From Pseudomonadota bacterium (GTDB taxonomy: Bacteria; Pseudomonadota; Alphaproteobacteria; Azospirillales; Azospirillaceae), in contig JAEYPE010000079.1 in assembly GCA_023411035.1 (NCBI GenBank), positions 1 to 22,535 of the forward strand: a DNA stretch of 22,535 nt, given 5' to 3'. Positions 1-5,837 of the stretch are shown piece by piece (positions within the stretch are counted from its first letter, which is position 1; every line of letters starts with the position of its first letter). The translations under genes were made by a program, and so were the position numbers. Below the pieces are notes generated by a model that made no database searches, was not told where the DNA came from, and saw only the letters and a list, made by a program, of their open reading frames with translations.

Positions 1-796
1 ATTCGAGCAGGAGGTCGGCGACCCCCGCCGCGTCGGTCTTGCCGATCGGGTGGCTGCGGTCGATGCGGATTTCCATGTGCAGGCCGTTGTCGGCCAGCAG
101 GATGGCGGTCGGGGCGGACGGCGCGCCGTTGTAGCCGACCAGACGCTCCGGCTCGGCCAGCCCCGTGCTGCGGCCGTCCTTCAGCGCGACGACGAGGCGG
201 CCGTTGTCCACCGTGTAGGCGGCGGCGGCGGCGTGCGACCCGTCGGACAGCGGGGCGGCGCGGTCCAGCACGTTACGGGCGAAGGCGATGACCTTCCCGC
301 CGCGCACCGGGTTGTAGCCGGCGCCACGCTCCGCCCCATCCGCGTCGGGGATGGCGTCGGTGCCGTAGAGCGCGTCGTACAGGCTGCCCCAGCGGGCGTT
401 GGCGGCGTTCAGCGCGTAGCGGGCGTTCATCACCGGCACGACGAGCTGCGGGCCGGCGGTGATGGAGATCTCCGGATCGACGTTCGCCGTCGTCACGGCG
501 AAGTCCGGGCCTTCCGGCAGCAGGTAGCCGATTTCCTTCAGGAATTCGGTGTGGGCCGCGCGGTCCAGCGGCTGGCCGCGGCGGCTGCGGTACCACTCGT
601 CGATCTTGGCCTGAAGCTCGTCCCGCTTGGCCAGCAGCGCGCGGTTGCGCGGGGCCAGATCGTGGAGGATCGCGTCAAGGCCCGACCAGAACTGCGCCGG
701 CGACACGCCGGTGCCCGGCAGGGCTTCGTTCTCGATGAAGCGGTGAAGCTCCGCGGCAACCTGCAAGCCGCCAACCTGAATCCGTTCCGTCACCAT
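1..796 (-). CDS. glcB: Malate synthase G, N-terminal part (runs off left edge)
   Basis: Malate synthase G condenses glyoxylate and acetyl-CoA to malate in the glyoxylate and glycolate pathways, in the cytoplasm. Only the first 265 codons are present, and the frame is open to the window edge. The translation starts MVTERIQVGGLQVA. It contains family-typical stretches: HTEFLKEIGYLLPEGPDF, then TTANVDPEISITAGPQLVVP, MNARYALNAANARWGSLYDALYGTD, and further on HMEIRIDRSHPIGKTDAAGV. The full family is about 720 residues, so the catalytic C-terminal half lies outside. The ATG at 796 is preceded by a purine-rich Shine-Dalgarno region (GGAAGGAAAGA). The gene is divergent from the RecD2-type gene across a 227-bp gap holding a tandem 19-bp repeat. 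It has no visible link to the nif genes. The family call is secure from sequence recognition. Confidence 0.93.
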   Translation of the reverse strand, partial: MVTERIQVGGLQVAAELHRFIENEALPGTGVSPAQFWSGLDAILHDLAPRNRALLAKRDELQAKIDEWYRSRRGQPLDRAAHTEFLKEIGYLLPEGPDFAVTTANVDPEISITAGPQLVVPVMNARYALNAANARWGSLYDALYGTDAIPDADGAERGAGYNPVRGGKVIAFARNVLDRAAPLSDGSHAAAAAYTVDNGRLVVALKDGRSTGLAEPERLVGYNGAPSAPTAILLADNGLHMEIRIDRSHPIGKTDAAGVADLLLE

Positions 797-944
797 TGTT
801 GCTCTTTCCTTCCGAAGTCGTAGACACCGCGGTTTTTCGGTTTTCGTTCATTGGCTGACGTTTTTTCACCGCAAGCCCGCCGCGGCGCCATCTGTCCGGT
901 CACCAGCGCGGGCTTCGGGCGACAAGGTACACATTCGCAGCGCT

Positions 945-982
945 CCGGTCTTCCTCCGAATTGCCGGTCTTCCTCTGAATTG
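945..982. repeat. Tandem 19-bp direct repeat in the glcB/recD2 divergent region
   Basis: Two back-to-back 19-bp copies, CCGGTCTTCCTCCGAATTG at 945-963 and CCGGTCTTCCTCTGAATTG at 964-982, differ at one base. They lie 149 bp upstream of the glcB start and 41 bp upstream of the helicase start. The spacing of just under two helical turns would suit a regulator binding as an iterated dimer, but this is inference. The remainder of the 797-1023 gap shows no clear promoter to me. Confidence 0.8.
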
Positions 983-1023
983 AAGAACCATGGCGGCTCT
1001 CCCCCAAAGGCCCGGCACTGACT

Positions 1024-3234
1024 ATGTTGGGGAGCATGAGCATATCCGGTCATGCATCCTCCGCGGCGGGCGCGCCGGTGCGGGAGCCGCTGTCGGGGCT
1101 GGTGGAACGGGTGACCTTCCACAGCCCGGAGACGGGATTCTGCGTGCTGCGGCTGAAGGTGCGCGGGCAGCGCGACCTCGTCACGCTGGTCGGCCACGCC
1201 GCCTCGATCAGCGCGGGGGAGTTCGTGCAGGCCAGCGGGACCTGGGTGAACGACCGCAACCACGGGCTCCAGTTCAAGGCCGACTTCCTGCGCGCCACCC
1301 CGCCGACCACGGTGGAGGGAATCGAGAAGTATCTCGGCTCCGGCCTCATCCGCGGGATCGGGCCGGTCTACGCGAAGAAGCTGGTGAAGGCGTTCGGCGA
1401 GGCCGTGTTCGACGTGATCGAGCAGGAACCGGACAAGCTGCGGCAGGTCACCGGCATCGGGCCGAAGCGGGCGCAGCGCATCGTCGCCGGCTGGGCCGAC
1501 CAGAAGGTGATCCGCGAGATCATGATCTTCCTGCACAGCCATGGGGTCGGCACCTCGCGGGCGGTGCGCATCTTCAAGACCTACGGGCCGGACGCCATCC
1601 GGCTGATCACCGAGAACCCCTACCGGCTGGCCCGCGACATCCGCGGCATCGGCTTCAGGACAGCGGACGCGGTGGCGGCGAAGCTGGGCATCGAGAAGAC
1701 CGCCATGATCCGGGCGAGGGCCGGCATCGGCTACGCCCTGGCGGAGGCGACGGACCAGGGCCACTGCGGCCTGCCGGTGGCAGAACTGATCCCGCTGGCC
1801 GTGAAGCTGCTGGAGATCGACGCCTCGATCCTGGAGACAGCGGCGGAACTGGAGCGGCAGGACGGCGCGGTCGTCGCCGACACGCTGGGCGGGGAGCCCT
1901 GCCTGTTCCTGGCCGGGCTCCACCGGGCGGAGCAGGCCATCGCCGAGCGGCTGCGCCGGCTGGCCGGCGGCCCGGTCCCCTGGCCGGCGATCGACGCGGA
2001 GAAGGCCATCCCCTGGGTGGAGGCGAAGGCCGGCATCACCCTGGCCGAAGGGCAGCGGGAGGCGCTGCGCCAGGCGGTCGCGGCGAAGCTGCTGGTCATC
2101 ACCGGCGGGCCGGGGGTGGGCAAGACGACGCTGGTGAACAGCATCCTGACCGTGCTGAAGGCCAAGGGCGTGTCCATCGCGCTGGCCGCGCCCACGGGCC
2201 GTGCCGCCAAGCGCCTGACCGAAAGCACGGGGCTGGAGGCGAGGACCATCCACCGGCTGCTGGAGACCGACCCGCAGGCCGGCGGCTTCAAGCGCGACGA
2301 GACCAACCCGCTGGACTGCGACCTGCTGGTGGTGGACGAGACCAGCATGGTGGACGTGTCGCTGATGAACGCCCTGCTGCGCGCCGTGCCGGGGCGGGCC
2401 GCGCTGCTGCTGGTCGGCGACGTGGACCAGTTGCCGTCGGTCGGGCCGGGGCAGGTTCTGGCCGACGTGATCGGCTCCGGCGCCGTGCCGGTGGTGCGGC
2501 TGACCGAGATCTTCCGGCAGGCGGCGACCAGCCGCATCATCGTCAACGCCCACCGCATCAACGCCGGCCGGATGCCGGAATGGCCGAAGGCGGGGGAGGA
2601 CAGCGACTTCTATTTCGTCGAGGCGGCGACTCCGGAGGCCGGGGTGGCCAAGCTGATCGAGATGGTGCGGGACCGGATTCCCCGCCGATTCGGTGCCGAT
2701 CCGGTGCGCGACGTGCAGATCCTCTGCCCGATGAACCGCGGCGGCCTGGGTGCCCGCTCGCTGAACATCGAATTGCAGAAGGTGCTGAACCCGCCGGGCG
2801 AATCCCGAGTCGAGCGATTCGGCTGGACCTTCGGCCCCGGCGACAAGGTCATGCAGGTGGAGAACAACTACGATAAGGAGGTCTACAACGGCGACCTCGG
2901 CATCGTATCCGCCGTCGATTCGGAAGAAGGAACGCTGACCGCCACCTTCGATGGGCGGCTTGTGACCTATGATTTCGGAGAATTGGACGAGATTGTCCTG
3001 GCATACGCCACGACGATCCACAAGAGTCAGGGCTCCGAATACCCGGTGGTCGTCATTCCCGTGGTGACGCAGCATTACACGATGCTCCACCGCAACCTGA
3101 TCTATACGGGCGTGACTCGGGGAAAGCGGCTGGTGGTGATGCTCGGCCAGCGCCGCGCGCTCGCCATGGCGGTGCGCGGGACGCAGGGACGGCGGCGCTG
3201 GACGAAGCTGGGGGAATGGCTGTCGTCCGTATGA
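1024..3234 (+). CDS. RecD2-like ATP-dependent DNA helicase (RecD/TraA family)
   Basis: A superfamily 1B 5'-3' DNA helicase of the RecD2 type, which works without RecBC in DNA repair and replication. The N-terminal part (about residues 20-100) resembles the RecD2 OB-like domain. Helix-hairpin-helix-like segments follow at about 105-230 (GSGLIRGIGPVYAKKLV, TGIGPKRAQRIV, IRGIGFRTADAVA). Walker A is GGPGVGKT at residues 361-368. Walker B is DLLVVDETSMVD at 433-444. The C-terminal UvrD-like helicase motif ATTIHKSQGSE is at 662-672, followed by YTGVTRGKRLVVMLGQ. The length of 736 residues is normal for RecD2. The start is uncertain: the ATG at 1024 has a modest AAAGG 13 bp upstream, while the ATG at 1036 has GGGGAG only 1 bp upstream. 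The gene stands alone. Confidence 0.9.
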   Translation: MLGSMSISGHASSAAGAPVREPLSGLVERVTFHSPETGFCVLRLKVRGQRDLVTLVGHAASISAGEFVQASGTWVNDRNHGLQFKADFLRATPPTTVEGIEKYLGSGLIRGIGPVYAKKLVKAFGEAVFDVIEQEPDKLRQVTGIGPKRAQRIVAGWADQKVIREIMIFLHSHGVGTSRAVRIFKTYGPDAIRLITENPYRLARDIRGIGFRTADAVAAKLGIEKTAMIRARAGIGYALAEATDQGHCGLPVAELIPLAVKLLEIDASILETAAELERQDGAVVADTLGGEPCLFLAGLHRAEQAIAERLRRLAGGPVPWPAIDAEKAIPWVEAKAGITLAEGQREALRQAVAAKLLVITGGPGVGKTTLVNSILTVLKAKGVSIALAAPTGRAAKRLTESTGLEARTIHRLLETDPQAGGFKRDETNPLDCDLLVVDETSMVDVSLMNALLRAVPGRAALLLVGDVDQLPSVGPGQVLADVIGSGAVPVVRLTEIFRQAATSRIIVNAHRINAGRMPEWPKAGEDSDFYFVEAATPEAGVAKLIEMVRDRIPRRFGADPVRDVQILCPMNRGGLGARSLNIELQKVLNPPGESRVERFGWTFGPGDKVMQVENNYDKEVYNGDLGIVSAVDSEEGTLTATFDGRLVTYDFGELDEIVLAYATTIHKSQGSEYPVVVIPVVTQHYTMLHRNLIYTGVTRGKRLVVMLGQRRALAMAVRGTQGRRRWTKLGEWLSSV

Positions 3235-3574
3235 CCCCTGGGGCCGGACAACCATGTCGGGATTTTGTCACAGGCGTATGCGCGCGGCGTTTGCGGGGCC
3301 TGTCCAGATGTGCGGCGAAGGCCCGGCGGGGGGCTGTGGAAATCTCATCAAGTCATTCAATTCAAAGGGGAAATCATACCCCTTCGGAGGTGGCGCCCAT
3401 GGCGGCGGCCGGCGGTGGTTTCGGGAGGCTTCGGGACCGGCACCCCTTCCGAACGGAGGGTCCGGCCCTTGGCCGAATGTCGCAGGGACGGGCGTCTGGC
3501 CTTTGGCGTGCTTGACGGATCGCTCCCAGCCTGTGACAAAGATAATTCGGCATCCTCTATGAGCTTGAAGACAC
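3235..3574. other. Long leader/intergenic region before the cold-shock gene
   Basis: A 340-bp gap without an established gene. It holds a small hairpin (AAGGGG, 8-nt loop, CCCCTT, about 3365-3384) and a possible small ORF with a strong Shine-Dalgarno at 3399-3515. It also has a TTGACG at 3512-3517 and a GATAAT at 3541-3546, but the spacing between those two (23 bp) does not make a standard sigma-70 promoter. Long structured leaders are common for cold-shock genes. Where transcription begins cannot be told. Confidence 0.6.
3399..3515 (+). CDS. Possible small ORF in the cold-shock gene leader (38 codons)
   Basis: The ATG at 3399 follows a strong Shine-Dalgarno GGAGGTG (3386-3392) with a 6-nt spacer. 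It opens a 38-codon frame starting MAAAGGGFGRLRDRHPF, rich in Gly and Arg, ending 59 bp before the cold-shock ATG. No family is recognised. It could be a leader peptide, a small basic protein or chance. The Shine-Dalgarno is better than the one in front of the cold-shock gene itself, which is the only reason to list it. Confidence 0.25.
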   Translation: MAAAGGGFGRLRDRHPFRTEGPALGRMSQGRASGLWRA

Positions 3575-4183
3575 ATGTTCGACCGCCCGCCCCGTCAGGG
3601 CTACCGCGCTCCCGAGATCACCAAGGCCAACGTCACCGCCACCGTTAAGTGGTTCAACCCCACCAAGGGGTTCGGCTTCGTGTCCCCCGAGGACGGTTCG
3701 CCCGACGCCTTCCTGCACGTCTCCGCGGTCCAGGCCGCCGGCTATGACGCGCTCGACGAAGGCGCCACCATCGTTTGCGACCTCGCCCGCGGCCCGAAGG
3801 GTCCGCAGGTTGCTTCCATCCAGTCCGTGGACACCTCCACGGCCACCCGCTCCGCTCCCCGTGCGCCCCGCGCTGGCGGTGGTGGCGGCTTCGGCGGCGG
3901 CGGCTATGACCGTGGCGGCTTCGGCGGCGGCGGCGGTTACGACCGCGGCGGCTGGGGCAACGACGCCGGCGGCGGCGAAGAGGTCGACGGCACCGTCAAG
4001 TGGTTCAACGCCGACAAGGGCTTCGGCTTCATCACGCCGAGCACCGGTGGCAAGGACGTGTTCGTCCATGTGAACGTGCTGCGCCGCTCCGGCATGCAGA
4101 CGCTCCAGGAAGGCGATCAGGTGCGCGTGACCGTCCGCCAGGGCCAGAAGGGTCCCGAGGCCGGCAAGGTCGAGTACCGCTAA
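3575..4183 (+). CDS. Tandem cold-shock-domain protein with Gly-rich linker
   Basis: A nucleic-acid-binding cold-shock (CspA-type) protein with two CSDs in one 202-residue chain, probably an RNA chaperone or antiterminator in the cytoplasm. CSD1 is at about 20-86 (VKWFNPT, RNP1 KGFGFV 31-36, RNP2-like DAFLHV 44-49). CSD2 is at about 137-202 (VKWFNAD, KGFGFI 148-153, DVFVHV 161-166). Between them is a flexible linker (about 87-136) of an Ala/Pro/Arg stretch, then glycine runs carrying two YDRGG repeats, like an RGG-type RNA-binding segment. Two-domain Csps are common in alphaproteobacteria. The glycine-rich linker is the distinctive part. The ATG at 3575 has only a weak Shine-Dalgarno (TTGAAG), so translation may depend on the leader. 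A strong terminator follows, so it is probably monocistronic. Confidence 0.93.
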   Translation: MFDRPPRQGYRAPEITKANVTATVKWFNPTKGFGFVSPEDGSPDAFLHVSAVQAAGYDALDEGATIVCDLARGPKGPQVASIQSVDTSTATRSAPRAPRAGGGGGFGGGGYDRGGFGGGGGYDRGGWGNDAGGGEEVDGTVKWFNADKGFGFITPSTGGKDVFVHVNVLRRSGMQTLQEGDQVRVTVRQGQKGPEAGKVEYR

Positions 4184-4208
4184 GCCTTCTTCGGCTTCTG
4201 AAGAACAG

Positions 4209-4262
4209 CCGGGGCGCTTCCGCAAGGAGGCGCCCCGGTTCGTTTTCGGGGGCGCCTTTTTT
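4209..4262 (+). terminator. Intrinsic terminator of the cold-shock gene, two overlapping hairpins
   Basis: Hairpin A is CCGGGGCGCTTCC (4209-4221), GCAA loop, then the pairing arm 4226-4238, with one G-T pair. It is followed by TTCGTTTT. Hairpin B pairs AGGCGCCCC (4228-4236) with GGGGCGCCT (4249-4257), followed by six T residues from 4257. The arm at 4228-4236 is used by both, so the two folds exclude each other in part. B with its T tract is the classical rho-independent terminator. Confidence 0.85.
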
Positions 4263-4292
4263 GGGGTCGCGGAACGGGAGGTGAGGGAAGGC

Positions 4293-5015
4293 ATGAAGTA
4301 CGACCCGCCGGGCTTCCGGCCCCAGGACGCCGCCACGCTGCGGTCCAACGCGCTGTTCGGGCGCCTGCCCGACCGGTCGCTGGAGCTTCTCGTCAGCAGC
4401 GCGCAGGTGCGCACGGTGCCGCGCGGCACCACCCTGTTCGTGCAGGACGAGGAGGCCGACCGCTTCTTCGCGCTGCTGGACGGCTGGGTGAAGCTCTACC
4501 GCCTGACCCGCGACGGGACGGAGGCGGTGGTGACCATCGTCGCCCCCGGTGAGACCTTCGCCGAGGCCGCCATGTTCGCCAGCGGCAAATTCCCGGTCTG
4601 CGCCGAGGCGGTGGCCGATTCCCGTGTCATGACCCTGACGGCGGAGGGTTTCGCCCACTGCCTGCGCGATGACGACCAGATCGCCTTCGCCATGCTGGGC
4701 TCCCTGTCGATGCGGCTGCGCCATCTCGTCCAGCAGATCGAGCAGTTGCAGGTCCAGCCGACGGCACAGCGGGTCGGCAGCTTCCTGCTGCGCTTCTGCC
4801 CGGAGGGGGTGGGTGCGGCCAATTTCGCTCTGCCCTTCGACAAGGCGCTGATCGCGCGGCGCCTCGGCATGCAGCCGGAAACCTTTTCCCGCGCGCTGGC
4901 GAAGCTGCGCGGGGTGGGGGTGGAGACGCAGGGCGGAACGGTGTCCGTCGCCGACCTGGACGCGCTGCGCCGCTTCTGCAACGCTGACTCTGGAGATGGG
5001 GGGCGAAGGGGCTGA
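4293..5015 (+). CDS. Crp/Fnr-family transcriptional regulator
   Basis: A one-component regulator with an N-terminal cyclic-nucleotide-binding-like beta-barrel (about residues 20-125; FGRLPDRSLELL, PRGTTLFVQDEEADRFFALLDG, APGETFAEAAMF). It has a dimerisation helix (about 125-150) and a C-terminal winged helix with FDKALIARRLGMQPETFSRA as the HTH. The length of 240 residues suits the family. No N-terminal cysteine cluster is present, so it is not an oxygen-sensing FNR. A DNR-like or other ligand class is possible. I chose ATG 4293 because a near-perfect Shine-Dalgarno GGAGGTGA (4276-4283) lies 9 nt ahead; GTG 4281 would overlap that site. The methyltransferase gene follows after 29 nt, so they are probably co-transcribed. 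No target site is identifiable. Confidence 0.88.
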   Translation: MKYDPPGFRPQDAATLRSNALFGRLPDRSLELLVSSAQVRTVPRGTTLFVQDEEADRFFALLDGWVKLYRLTRDGTEAVVTIVAPGETFAEAAMFASGKFPVCAEAVADSRVMTLTAEGFAHCLRDDDQIAFAMLGSLSMRLRHLVQQIEQLQVQPTAQRVGSFLLRFCPEGVGAANFALPFDKALIARRLGMQPETFSRALAKLRGVGVETQGGTVSVADLDALRRFCNADSGDGGRRG

Positions 5016-5044
5016 AGGCGAACCGAAGGGAGAGACAGGCGGCG

Positions 5045-5701
5045 ATGGGCGCGACCGGTACCCCCGACCCTGTGACGGAGCTTGCGGAGTTCGCCGGGAA
5101 CCGCCGTTTCGCCACCGTCCTGGCCGACCCGCCCTGGCGCTTCGCCAACCGCACCGGAAAGATGGCGCCGGAGCACCGCCGCCTGTCGCGCTACGGCACC
5201 ATGACGGTGGAGGAGATTTGCGCGCTGCCCGTCGCCGGCATCCTGGCGCCCACCGCGCATCTCTACCTTTGGGTGCCCAACGCCCTGCTGCCCAACGGCC
5301 TTCGGGTGATGGAAGCCTGGGGGTTCGCGTACAAGACCAACATCGTCTGGCACAAGCTGCGCAAGGACGGCGGGTCCGATGGGCGGGGCGTGGGTTTTTA
5401 CTTCCGCAACGTGACGGAGCTGATCCTGTTCGGCGTGCGCGGGGGCAACGCACGGACGCTCGCCCCCGGACGGACCCAGGTGAACTGCATCGGCGCCCGC
5501 AAGCGCGAGCATTCGCGCAAACCGGACGAGCAATACACCCTGATCGAAGCCTGCAGTCCCGGCCCCTATCTGGAACTCTTCGCCCGCGGCGCCCGTCCCA
5601 ACTGGGAGGTCTGGGGCAATCAGGCGGACGACGGCTATGAGCCGACCTGGAAGACCTACGCCTACAACTCCACCGCCGGGCGCGACCGGGTGACGGAGTA
5701 G
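5045..5701 (+). CDS. MT-A70 family N6-adenine methyltransferase
   Basis: A SAM-dependent adenine-N6 methyltransferase of the MT-A70 (IME4-like) family, 218 residues. The catalytic DPPW is at residues 28-31, in FATVLADPPWRFANRTGK. Other family features are the YGTMTVEEICALPV segment, HLYLWVPNALLPNGLRVMEAWGF, a VGFYFRNVTELILFGVRG strand, an SRKPDEQY segment and a PNWEVWGNQ end. Bacterial members usually modify DNA, often as phage-derived or solitary enzymes. No restriction endonuclease is next to it, so it looks like an orphan methyltransferase. It lies 29 nt after the Crp/Fnr regulator. AAGGGAG precedes the ATG by about 12 nt. Recognition sequence and substrate (DNA or RNA) cannot be told from sequence. 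Confidence 0.9.
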   Translation: MGATGTPDPVTELAEFAGNRRFATVLADPPWRFANRTGKMAPEHRRLSRYGTMTVEEICALPVAGILAPTAHLYLWVPNALLPNGLRVMEAWGFAYKTNIVWHKLRKDGGSDGRGVGFYFRNVTELILFGVRGGNARTLAPGRTQVNCIGARKREHSRKPDEQYTLIEACSPGPYLELFARGARPNWEVWGNQADDGYEPTWKTYAYNSTAGRDRVTE

Positions 5702-5837
5702 GGCGCATTCCGAGGTTGTCCTCGTTTCCCGCCCCCTGCCGGGGGGAGGTTGTGTCGCGCCCCAGGGGCATGTTCACGCGCGGCGGCGCTGTGATATCGT
5801 TCCGCGACCGGAGGCTGCGGGCGGCGCGGAGGGGGCG

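Noticed and set aside
790..3255. An 821-codon open frame on the minus strand
   Set aside because: It is antisense to the RecD2-type helicase gene, with His/Gln/Arg/Gly-rich low-complexity composition typical of high-GC shadow frames.
3512..3546. TTGACG plus GATAAT as a sigma-70 promoter for the cold-shock gene
   Set aside because: The 23-bp spacing is far from 16-18 bp; at 17 bp the -10 would be GACAAA, which is weak.
4281..4292. GTG 4281 as start of the Crp/Fnr regulator
   Set aside because: This codon is part of the GGAGGTGA ribosome-binding site that is ideally placed for ATG 4293.
5349..5364. Sigma-54-like sequence TGGCAC-AAGCT-GCGCA on the plus strand
   Set aside because: It lies inside the MT-A70 coding sequence, the -12 element is poor (GCGCA instead of TTGCA), and no UAS or nif gene is downstream.
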